A stretch of 64,000 nt of DNA, taken from contig NZ_JBHLZU010000033.1 of assembly GCF_042429765.1 (NCBI RefSeq), positions 186,001-250,000 of the forward strand. Direction: 5' to 3'. The translations under genes were made by a program, and so were the position numbers. The stretch is from Allokutzneria oryzae (GTDB lineage Bacteria; Actinomycetota; Actinomycetes; Mycobacteriales; Pseudonocardiaceae). How positions within the stretch are numbered: position 1 is the first letter of the stretch; every line of letters begins with the position of its first letter. Shown piece by piece: positions 52,418-59,849 of this stretch. The notes under the pieces are model-generated. The model saw only the letters and a list, made by a program, of their open reading frames with translations. It made no database searches and was not told the origin of the DNA.

Positions 52418-53052
52418 CGGAGGCACAGCAACGGCACTACGCCGGGCGCTCGGCCAGCGACCGCCGTGCCGAACGGCGTGAGCGGCTGATGGCCGCCGGG
52501 CTGGAGCTGTTCGGCACCGAGGGCTATCCGGCGATCTCGATCGAGCGCCTGTGCGCGACCGCCTCGGTGTCCACCAGGAACTTCTACGAGGAGTTCTCCG
52601 GCCGCGAGGCCCTGCTGACCGCCCTGCACGACAGGGCGTTGAACAACGCGCTCGACGCCGTTGTCGCGGCCGCCGCGGAGGTGGGCGACGACGCGGGCAC
52701 GTTGGAGCGCGTCACCGCCGTGATCCGCGCGTACGTGACCACGACGGCCAGCGACCCGCGGTGGGCACGGCTGTCCTACGTGGAGATCATCGGCGTGAGC
52801 CCGGCGGTGGAGCGGCACCGGATGGAGTGGCGCCGCCGGTGGTGGGCGCTGATCGAGGCCGAGGCGAAGCGCGCGGCGGACCGGGGCGAGGCTCGCGCGC
52901 GGGACTTCCACCTGACCGCGGTGGCCTTCATCGGCGCGGTGAACGAGCTGGTGCACTACTGGTCGCTCGACGGAGCACAGCGGCCCCTCGCGGACGTGAC
53001 CGACGAGCTGGTGAACCTGGCGATGGCCAGCCTGACGGCGGACCGGGGCTGA
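52414..53052 (+). CDS. TetR family regulator of lipase/ligase operon
   Basis: 212-residue TetR protein. Helix-turn-helix: AAGLELFGTEGYPAISIERL then CATASVSTRNFYEEFSGREA (about 26-66). The C-terminal domain is helical with a Trp-rich MEWRRRWWALIEAEAKRAAD. It overlaps the acyl-CoA ligase by 4 bp (ATGA); likely autoregulates the operon through the palindrome at 49464-49477 and may sense an acyl-CoA (inference). Confidence 0.92.
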   Translation: MTEAQQRHYAGRSASDRRAERRERLMAAGLELFGTEGYPAISIERLCATASVSTRNFYEEFSGREALLTALHDRALNNALDAVVAAAAEVGDDAGTLERVTAVIRAYVTTTASDPRWARLSYVEIIGVSPAVERHRMEWRRRWWALIEAEAKRAADRGEARARDFHLTAVAFIGAVNELVHYWSLDGAQRPLADVTDELVNLAMASLTADRG

Positions 53053-53057
53053 CCCGA

Positions 53058-53091
53058 CCCGGCCCGGCCGCTGGTGCGCGGCCCGGCCGGG
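53058..53091. terminator. Bidirectional hairpin between TetR gene and ndk
   Basis: 14-bp stem, arms 53058-53071 and 53078-53091, one mismatch, 6-nt loop TGGTGC. It sits between convergent stops. Confidence 0.8.
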
Positions 53092-53099
53092 AAGGTGAC

Positions 53100-53510
53100 T
53101 CACAGACCGGAGAACCAGAGGTCGATCTCGCGCTTGGCGGACTCGGGCGAGTCGGAGCCGTGGACCAGGTTGTACTGGGTCTCCAGGCCGAAGTCGCCGC
53201 GCAGGGTGCCCGGGGTGGCCTTCTCCACCGGGTCGGTGCCACCGGCGAGCTGGCGGAAGGCGGCGATGGCGCGCGGACCCTCGACGACGGCCGCGACGAC
53301 CGGGCCGGAGGTGATGAACTCCAACAGGTCGCCGAAGAACGGGCGCTCGGCGTGCTCGGCGTAGTGCTGCTCGGCCAGCTCGCGCGGGACGTTGCGCAGT
53401 TCGAGGGCGACCAGCTTCAGGCCCTTGCGCTCGATGCGGGAGATGACCTCACCGACCAGGCTGCGGGCCACACCGTCGGGCTTGACCAGGACAAGGGTGC
53501 GCTCGCTCAC
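53100..53510 (-). CDS. ndk: Nucleoside diphosphate kinase
   Basis: 136-residue NDK equilibrating nucleoside di- and triphosphates. Begins SERTLVLVKPDGVARSLVGE; the phosphohistidine is H117 in NLVHGSDSPESA. Length and motifs are normal. GTG 53510 follows AGTAGGAACGCC. Its core neighbour in mycobacteria is rne; here 11.5 kb of accessory and radical-SAM genes lies between. Confidence 0.99.
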   Translation of the reverse strand: MSERTLVLVKPDGVARSLVGEVISRIERKGLKLVALELRNVPRELAEQHYAEHAERPFFGDLLEFITSGPVVAAVVEGPRAIAAFRQLAGGTDPVEKATPGTLRGDFGLETQYNLVHGSDSPESAKREIDLWFSGL

Positions 53511-53563
53511 GGCGTTCCTACTCTTTCGTGCGTTGGGCAAATCGGTGAGCGCAGGGTAACCGG

Positions 53564-54814
53564 TCAGCTCCGCCACCTGATCGGCAGCCGTTTCAGCCCG
53601 TTCTGGAAGTTCGAGCGCAGCCGCACCGGCTCCCCCGCGGGCTCGACCTCTCCGAGCAGGTCCAGCACGGCGTCGAACATCGCCCGCAGCTGCACCCTGG
53701 CCAGCTGCGCGCCGAGGCAGAAGTGCGGCCCGTGCCCGAACGTCAGGTGCTCGGTGGGACGGCGGTGGATGTCGAAGCGGTCCGGGTCGGCGAAGACCGC
53801 GGGGTCGCGGTTGGCCGAGGAGAACCACACCACGACCTTGTCCCCGCGCTTGATGGCCGCAGTGGACAAGGTGGTGTCCTCGGTCGCGGTGCGCCGGAAG
53901 TGCATCACCGGGGTCCACCAGCGCAGCATCTCCTCCACCGCGTCCGGCACCAGCGACCGGTCCGCCAGCAGCGCGCGGTACTGGTCGGGATGGCTCATCA
54001 GCGCGACGAGGCCGCCGGGGATGCCGTTGCGCAGCGTCTCGTTGCCCGCGACGGAGAACAGCCAGAACAGGTTCTCGAACTCCTCGATCCCCACGTCCTG
54101 GCGCATCAGGTTGCTCATGACGTCCGGACCGGGGTTGGCGCGCTTGTACTCCCCCAGCGCGTGCGCGTAGGCGTAGAGGTCCGGCATCCCGGCTCGGGTG
54201 CGCGGGTCGGGCATCGAACCGTCCGGCCCGGGACGCGGCGCCAGCTCCAGCGCGGCACGTGCCATGTCCGAAACGCGCGCGGGGTCGACGGTGGAGCTGA
54301 CCGCGTACTCCGGGTCCTGATAGCCGATGACGCGGTTGCTCCAGTCGAACATCAACCCGCGATCCTGTTCCGGCACGCCGAAGACCTCGGCCAGTGTCAA
54401 CAGGGGCAGGTCCGCGGCGACCTTCGCGAAGTCGCACTCGCCGTCCTTCGCCACCGCGCCGACCAGCTCGTAGGCCCACGCCTGGATCCGGTCGGTGACC
54501 GCCGCGACGGCCCGTGGGGTGAACGCCTTGGTCAGCAGTCCCCGCAGCCGGGTGTGCTCGGGCGGGTCGAGGTTGAGCATCATCCGCCGCACGTAGCGGA
54601 GGTCCTCCGGGGTGGCGGGATCGCGGATCTGGGTCGCGCCGAGTTGCGAGGAGAACACCTTGGGGTCACGGAGGACCCGCCGGACCTCGGCATGGCCCAG
54701 CACCATCCAGAAGCCTTCGCCCGCCCACTGGACCGGCCCCTTCTCCCGGAGTTCCCGCAGCGTGTCGTAGGGGACTCCGCGCACGTACGTCTCCGGGTCA
54801 ACCACGCGATCCAC
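53564..54814 (-). CDS. Cytochrome P450, CYP124/125/142-like
   Basis: 416-residue P450. The I-helix motif is FSVAGNETLRNGI, with the AGNETxRN variant typical of the sterol/fatty-acid CYP124/125/142 group. K-helix AVEEMLRWW; heme loop FGHGPHFCLGA with thiolate C366. The start is uncertain: GTG 54814 chosen, TTG 54850 possible. No ferredoxin is adjacent. It diverges from an alpha/beta hydrolase (73 bp apart). Steroid or branched-lipid oxidation is possible but unproven. Confidence 0.93.
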   Translation of the reverse strand: MDRVVDPETYVRGVPYDTLRELREKGPVQWAGEGFWMVLGHAEVRRVLRDPKVFSSQLGATQIRDPATPEDLRYVRRMMLNLDPPEHTRLRGLLTKAFTPRAVAAVTDRIQAWAYELVGAVAKDGECDFAKVAADLPLLTLAEVFGVPEQDRGLMFDWSNRVIGYQDPEYAVSSTVDPARVSDMARAALELAPRPGPDGSMPDPRTRAGMPDLYAYAHALGEYKRANPGPDVMSNLMRQDVGIEEFENLFWLFSVAGNETLRNGIPGGLVALMSHPDQYRALLADRSLVPDAVEEMLRWWTPVMHFRRTATEDTTLSTAAIKRGDKVVVWFSSANRDPAVFADPDRFDIHRRPTEHLTFGHGPHFCLGAQLARVQLRAMFDAVLDLLGEVEPAGEPVRLRSNFQNGLKRLPIRWRS

Positions 54815-54887
54815 CGTGCCATTGGACCCGCCTTCGGAGCGGAAAGGCAACGATAAGTGCGCGATTGGCGACAGAGCGCGATGACGG

Positions 54888-55658
54888 GTGGATGATCATG
54901 GGGTGACGTTGCGCGCGCGAAGAGGCGGAGAAGGCGGTCCGACCCTGTTGCTGCTACACGGGATGGGCGCGACCAGCGAGGCCTGGAACGGGGTGACCGA
55001 ACGGCTCGACCGGTACTGGGACGGCTCCTGGGTCGCGCCGGACCTGCCCGGTCACGGCGGGTCCGAGGCGCTGGAGCACTACTCCTTCGGCCACATGGCT
55101 GCCGAGGTCGCGCACTGCGTCCGCGGCGCCGACCGGCTGGTGGTGCTGGGGCACTCCCTCGGCGGCGTCGTCGCGCTCGCGCTGGCGAGCGGCTGGTACG
55201 GCGTGCGGGTCGACGCGGTGTGCGGCCTCGGCATCAAGGTCAGCTGGTCGGAGCAGGAGCTGGCGGGCGCCGCAGCGGCCGCGGCCCGACCCGCCCGCAG
55301 CTTCGACAACCGCGCCCAGGCCGCGGAGCGCTACCTCAAGGTCTCCGGCCTCTCCGGTCTGGTCGCGCCGGACTCGGCGGAGGTGGACGCGGGCCTGGTC
55401 CTGGCCGACGGCGGCTGGCGGCTGGGCATGGACCAGCGCGCTTTCGGCATCGGCGCTCCGGACATGCCCGGCCTGCTCGCGGCGGCCCGTGCCCGCGTGG
55501 TCCTGGCGGCGGGCGAGCACGACCCGATGAGCCCGGCGGCGGACCTGCGCGCCCTGGTCCCGGACCCGGTCATCCTCCCGAGCCTCGGCCACAACGCACA
55601 GGTCCAGAACCCCGAAGCGGTCCTTCGCCTGGTCACCCACCTCACCAACAGCCGCTGA
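54888..55658 (+). CDS. Alpha/beta hydrolase
   Basis: 256-residue cytosolic alpha/beta hydrolase. LLLLHGMGATSEAWNGV (oxyanion region), GHSLGGVVALA with S90, acid in AAGEHDPMS and His in PSLGHNAQVQNPE give a complete triad. A cap domain of about 60 residues follows the nucleophile strand. Substrate unknown. The GTG at 54888 has no clear ribosome-binding site; GTG 54903 is an alternative. It diverges from the P450 gene. Confidence 0.88.
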   Translation: MDDHGVTLRARRGGEGGPTLLLLHGMGATSEAWNGVTERLDRYWDGSWVAPDLPGHGGSEALEHYSFGHMAAEVAHCVRGADRLVVLGHSLGGVVALALASGWYGVRVDAVCGLGIKVSWSEQELAGAAAAAARPARSFDNRAQAAERYLKVSGLSGLVAPDSAEVDAGLVLADGGWRLGMDQRAFGIGAPDMPGLLAAARARVVLAAGEHDPMSPAADLRALVPDPVILPSLGHNAQVQNPEAVLRLVTHLTNSR

Positions 55659-55689
55659 GCCAGCACGAGCACAGCCAGGCAGGGGCGCC

Positions 55690-56472
55690 CTACCCGCTCG
55701 TCTCCACAGCCGCCGCGAACGGCTCCAGGGTGGGGCGCTTCGGGGTGACACCGTCGCCGGAGGAGACGCCCTTGATGTGCCTGCCGATCCACGGCACGAA
55801 GTGCGCGCGCAGCCAGCCGATCTCGGCCGCGACCACGTTCTGCCAGGTCTGGGCCTCCAGCGGCGGCAACGGGTCGCGCCACGAGCCGTCCGCTCCCGGC
55901 AGCCCCAGCCCCTCCGCCAGCGCCGCGGCGATGCGGGCGTGGCCGTGGGAGTTGGCGTGCAGGCGGTCGTCGCTCCACAGGCGGGGGTCGGCGCAGATGG
56001 GCTCGCGGTCGACCTCGACCAGCGTCGCGCCCGTGCGGCGGCACAGGACGCGGAGGGCGTTGTTGTAGGTCAGCAACCGCCCTCTGACGATCTTGGTGAC
56101 CGGCGCGATCGGTGTCAGGTCCGGCATCGTGAAGGTCAGCACCGTCGCTCCCGCTGAGATCAGCGCGGTGTGCATGACCTGGAGGTTCGTCATGGTCTGG
56201 TGCAGTGAGTACTTCGGCCGGAGCAGGTCGTTGAGCCCGGCGACCAGGGTCACCAGATCGGGCTTGAGCGCGAGCGCCGGTTCGAGCTGCTCGGCGCGGA
56301 CCTGCGCGCTGACCCGGCCGCGGATCGCCAGGTTGGCGTAGCGCAGGTCCGGGTTGACCTCGGCCAGTTTCTCCGCGAGGCGGTCCGCCCAGCCGCGGTA
56401 GCCACCCCTGCCGTCCGGATCGTCGAGCCCCTCGACCGTGCTGTCCCCGATGGCCACGTAGCGCTGAACCAC
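55690..56472 (-). CDS. SGNH/GDSL hydrolase
   Basis: 260-residue GDSL-type esterase. Block I YVAIGDSTVEGLDD with nucleophile Ser near residue 10; block II around NLAIRGR; block III LVAGLNDLL (GxND); block V WSDDRLHANSHGH with DxxH. No signal peptide, so cytosolic. GTG 56472 is placed after GGAAGGG at 7-8 nt. It diverges from an HxlR gene 45 bp away, and that regulator probably controls it. Confidence 0.9.
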   Translation of the reverse strand: MVQRYVAIGDSTVEGLDDPDGRGGYRGWADRLAEKLAEVNPDLRYANLAIRGRVSAQVRAEQLEPALALKPDLVTLVAGLNDLLRPKYSLHQTMTNLQVMHTALISAGATVLTFTMPDLTPIAPVTKIVRGRLLTYNNALRVLCRRTGATLVEVDREPICADPRLWSDDRLHANSHGHARIAAALAEGLGLPGADGSWRDPLPPLEAQTWQNVVAAEIGWLRAHFVPWIGRHIKGVSSGDGVTPKRPTLEPFAAAVETSG

Positions 56473-56500
56473 GAAAACACCCTTCCACCAGCTCAGTTCC

Positions 56501-56516
56501 CTAGGACAACCCCTAG
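56501..56516. promoter_or_regulatory. CTAGG-N6-CCTAG palindrome between SGNH and HxlR genes
   Basis: Inverted repeat in a 45-bp divergent gap. It abuts TAGTAT (56514-56519), a -10 box for the HxlR gene, so bound protein would block it. HxlR is the likely ligand. Confidence 0.65.
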
Positions 56517-56517
56517 T

Positions 56518-57018
56518 ATGACTCCGGTGAAACGCACCGCACTCGGCCGGTTCCCGTGTTCGGTCGCCCGCACCATGGACCTGCTCGGCGACTGGTGGAC
56601 GCCGCTCGTGCTGCGCGAGGTCTTCGCCGGTGTGCACCGCTTCGACGGCATCCAGCGCTCGTTGGGCATCGCCCGCAACACCCTCGCCGACCGGCTCGCG
56701 CGCCTGGTCGCGGAGGGACTGCTGGACCGCGTGCCCTACCAGGAGAAACCCGCCCGCCACGAGTACGTGCTGACGGAGAAGGGCCGTGACTTCTTCCCAG
56801 TGCTCGCGGCGATGGTGCGGTGGGGCGACAAGTGGCTGGCCGACGACTCCGGCGCACCCGTCGCCCTCGTGCACACCTGTGGTCACGCCGGGCACGCGAG
56901 GACCGTGTGCTCGGAGTGCGGCGAGCCGTTCACCGCGGACACCGTGACGTCGCGGATCGGACCGGGCTTCCCGGCAGAGCTGGCCGGGAAGCCCGAGGTC
57001 CGAGCCCGCTTCACCTGA
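56518..57018 (+). CDS. HxlR family winged-helix transcriptional regulator
   Basis: 166-residue HxlR/DUF24 regulator. The N-terminus PCSVARTMDLLGDWWTPLVL is the family hallmark; winged helix GIQRSLGIARNTLADRLARL (about 44-63) and wing YVLTEKGRDF. The C-terminal tail has HTCGHAGH and CSECGEPF, a possible zinc site. The ATG at 56518 lies within the -10; GTG 56527 (VKRTALGR, the usual family start) would be a leaderless start and is a good alternative. The 3' end overlaps the convergent pullulanase by 8 bp. Confidence 0.9.
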   Translation: MTPVKRTALGRFPCSVARTMDLLGDWWTPLVLREVFAGVHRFDGIQRSLGIARNTLADRLARLVAEGLLDRVPYQEKPARHEYVLTEKGRDFFPVLAAMVRWGDKWLADDSGAPVALVHTCGHAGHARTVCSECGEPFTADTVTSRIGPGFPAELAGKPEVRARFT

Positions 57019-59731
57019 CGAACACCGCGACGGTGCGGGCCGGGATCTGCCCGACCCCGCGTTCCGTGGTCGCCTCCTTGACCGTGCGGTCGGTCCCGCC
57101 TGCCTGGATCTCGTGCAGTTTCCAGGGCAGGCCCGGCGGCAGCAGCACGGACTGCGCGGTCGGCCGCGGGTTGATCACCACGAGCACGCCTTCGCGGTTC
57201 GGGTCCACGTTCGCGCCGACCAGATCGTCGAGGTAGGCGAGAACAACGCCCGCCTCCGCCTGCGGACCGGGGTCGGGGAAGGACAGCTTCTGCTGCACCA
57301 TTGCCTGGTCCTTCAACGTGAACAGCGGCGAGGACTTGCGGATGCGCAGCAGGTCCACGGTCCGGTCCAACGCGGTCTGCATGTCCGAAGTGGACGGTCG
57401 AAGCGCCGGGTCAGCCAGCAGCGGCTTGCCGTAGGGCCACTTGTCCTGGTTGTCCCGCGCGGGCGGCAGTCCAGCTCCGAAGCCCGTGGTCCTCAACGAC
57501 GGGTCATACCGGTTGAACCAGTCGCCCGAGTCATAGCTGTTGCGATCCAGGGACTTCGACCGCAGGAACTCGGTTCCGGCGAGCACGAACGGCTGCCCCT
57601 GGCCGAGCAAGGTCGGGGCGAGCGCGACGACCTGCATGCGGACGCGGTCGGCCATCGGCGTCGACTGCGGCAGCTTGAACGCGAGCGTGTCGTACAGCGT
57701 CTCGTTGTCATGCGCGTCGGAGTACGTCACCGCTTCCACCGGCGAGGATGTGTATCCCGCCGGGCTGCCGTTGTAGGACACATCGCGGCCGTTGACGTCG
57801 TTGCCGGCGGTCGAGCGGAACCGGAAGTTCGCGCCGTTGCCCGCCATTCCGAGCTTCACGAGGTCGGTGTAGTTGGTCAGCCTCGCGGCCTGCTGCTCAG
57901 CGGAACCGTTGGCGGGCGAGCCGTTCGGCGCGCCGGCCAGCCCTGAGCCGAGGCCCTGCACACGCGGGTCCCCGTCGAAGGGGCCGCCGCCGCGCACCGC
58001 GTCGCGCAGCCGGTCGGAGAAGGTGCCGACACCGGTTCCCGCCATGTTGACCTGGCTGGCCTGTTCGAAACGCGCGTTGCCCGCGACCTCGCCGAAGTCC
58101 CAACCCTCGCCGTAGATGTGGACCCGTTTGCCGTCGACGCCGTCCTTGCCCACGGTGAGCGCGTTCAACGCCGAGCGCACGGCGAGGATGTTCGCCTTGG
58201 GGTGGTGAGCCATCAGGTCGAACCGGAATCCGTCCACTTTGTACAGACGAGCCCATCGAACAACGGAGTCGACGACGAGCTTGCCCATCATCGCGTTCTC
58301 CGAAGCGGTGTTGGCGCAGCACGTCGAGTTGGCAACCGATCCGTCGTCCAACAAGCGCTGGTAGTAGCCGGGAACAACACGGTCCAGGACGGAGTGCGCG
58401 GCGTTTCCGGAGGCAGCGGTGTGGTTGTACACGACATCCACCACGACGCGGTTACCGTTGTCGTGCAACGCCTTCACCATCTCACGGTACTGCTTCGAAC
58501 GCGCCCATCCCGACTGCGCTTCCGGTGTGGCGTATGAGCCCTCCGGCACGTCGTAGTGCAGCGGGTCGTAGCCCCAGTTGAACCCGTCCTTCGCCGCGAC
58601 CGCCGCTATACACGCCTGCTGCTGGTCGGAGTCGGCGGGTAGCGAAGGCAGGTCGCACGCGGGCTTCGCCTGGTCGGCGCGTCGCTCCGGGATCGTTGCG
58701 ATGTCGAAGGTCGGCTGGAGGTGCACTGTGTCCATGCCCGCCTGCGCCAGCCGCCGCAAGTGCTTCATGCCGGTGGACTCGCGGTGGGTGAACGCCTTGT
58801 AGGTGCCGCGGTCGTTCTGCGGCACGGACGCGTCGGAGATCGAGAAGTCCCGCACGTGCAGCTCGGTGATCGCGTGCTCCGTCGGGTTGTCGCCGAGGCC
58901 CTTGGCCACATCGGACTGCCAACCGCTCGGCATGCTGCGCGCGTCGGAGAGGTCGGCGACCTGGGAATGCGTGGAGTCCACGCTCAACGCCAACGAGTAC
59001 GGATCGGTGACGACCGCTGTCTCCATCCGCTGCGTCGCGGGCTGCCAGGCGGTGACCTCGTACTGGTAGTACTTGTCCCGCCACGCCCCCGCTCCAGCCC
59101 AGGAGCCCGACGCGGCGTCGCGCGCGAGGTCGACGACCTGCCGGGGCTGACCGCCCGCCGCGTCGAACAGCCGCAGCTTCACCGATCGCGCGGTGGGCGC
59201 CCACACGCGCAGAGTTGCTTGCGCACCAGCGAAAGTAGGCCCGTAGACGCGCTGCCCCGCCGACGCCGCGTACAGATCGTCGAGCACACCGGCGATCTGG
59301 ACACCGGTCGCGTCCTTGAGCGAACCGCCCTCGCTGTGCGCCGCGACGACTTGACCGCGCAAGGCCTCCGCCGCTGTCGCCGAGCCGGTGAGCTTGTAGA
59401 CCGGCTTCCCCCGCAGGTGCGGGAACTTCGCGGCGAGTGCGGCGGGCAGCCCGTTCGGCTCCGGTCGCAGCGCGATGGGCGTGCCGCCTTCGAGGCGATC
59501 ACCGACGACCTTGATCGAGCCCTGCGGGTCGTGCCGCAGCTCGTGCTCGCCGGAGGTCGCGGGGCCGCTCCACACCACGTGGTCGCGACCGACCCAGATC
59601 GCCTTCGCCTTGGTCAGGTCCGCCGCGGGGGCCGCAACAGCCGGTGTCACGGCGGTCAGGGAGGCGATCAGGGCCGCCGCGACGACGACGACGGCGGCGA
59701 GCGGGCGTGGTCGAACGGGTCGCCAAGTCAT
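57011..59731 (-). CDS. Secreted pullulanase-type alpha-1,6-glucosidase (GH13)
   Basis: 906-residue secreted debranching enzyme. Signal peptide residues 1-34. N-terminal pullulanase domains (N2-like; VYGPTFAGAQATLRVWAPTA is the CBM48-type start), then the GH13 barrel: VVVDVVYNHT (region I), VDGFRFDLMAHH with nucleophile Asp (II), HIYGEGWDFGE with acid/base Glu (III), YSDAHDNETLYD (IV). FNWGYDPLHYDVPEGSY is the pullulanase region preceding region I. It cleaves alpha-1,6 links in pullulan, glycogen or starch. ATG 59731 follows AAGGAGG. Paired operators upstream point to maltodextrin-type control. Confidence 0.96.
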   Translation of the reverse strand: MTWRPVRPRPLAAVVVVAAALIASLTAVTPAVAAPAADLTKAKAIWVGRDHVVWSGPATSGEHELRHDPQGSIKVVGDRLEGGTPIALRPEPNGLPAALAAKFPHLRGKPVYKLTGSATAAEALRGQVVAAHSEGGSLKDATGVQIAGVLDDLYAASAGQRVYGPTFAGAQATLRVWAPTARSVKLRLFDAAGGQPRQVVDLARDAASGSWAGAGAWRDKYYQYEVTAWQPATQRMETAVVTDPYSLALSVDSTHSQVADLSDARSMPSGWQSDVAKGLGDNPTEHAITELHVRDFSISDASVPQNDRGTYKAFTHRESTGMKHLRRLAQAGMDTVHLQPTFDIATIPERRADQAKPACDLPSLPADSDQQQACIAAVAAKDGFNWGYDPLHYDVPEGSYATPEAQSGWARSKQYREMVKALHDNGNRVVVDVVYNHTAASGNAAHSVLDRVVPGYYQRLLDDGSVANSTCCANTASENAMMGKLVVDSVVRWARLYKVDGFRFDLMAHHPKANILAVRSALNALTVGKDGVDGKRVHIYGEGWDFGEVAGNARFEQASQVNMAGTGVGTFSDRLRDAVRGGGPFDGDPRVQGLGSGLAGAPNGSPANGSAEQQAARLTNYTDLVKLGMAGNGANFRFRSTAGNDVNGRDVSYNGSPAGYTSSPVEAVTYSDAHDNETLYDTLAFKLPQSTPMADRVRMQVVALAPTLLGQGQPFVLAGTEFLRSKSLDRNSYDSGDWFNRYDPSLRTTGFGAGLPPARDNQDKWPYGKPLLADPALRPSTSDMQTALDRTVDLLRIRKSSPLFTLKDQAMVQQKLSFPDPGPQAEAGVVLAYLDDLVGANVDPNREGVLVVINPRPTAQSVLLPPGLPWKLHEIQAGGTDRTVKEATTERGVGQIPARTVAVFVR

Positions 59732-59745
59732 GCGACCTCCTTGTC

Positions 59746-59835
59746 GCAAATCTTTGCAGCCATGGGCGCGGAGAACCCGGAGCGAACCACGGCCTCCCGA
59801 GCCGGATCAAGGCTTGGTTCGCTGCAAAGATTTGC
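59746..59835. promoter_or_regulatory. Paired LacI-type operator candidates upstream of pullulanase
   Basis: A perfect 15-bp inverted repeat: GCAAATCTTTGCAGC (59746-59760) and GCTGCAAAGATTTGC (59821-59835), 75 bp apart. Each arm is itself a near-palindrome GCAAA-N2-TTTGC. This two-site layout, one in the leader and one upstream, suits looping by a LacI-family repressor. Confidence 0.65.
59782..59822 (-). terminator. Hairpin downstream of M64 peptidase gene
   Basis: GCGAACCA (59782-59789) pairs with TGGTTCGC (59815-59822), with further inner pairs; 28 bp after the M64 stop. It may terminate that gene before the pullulanase promoter. Confidence 0.5.
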
Positions 59836-59849
59836 CTACCCGATCGGCC

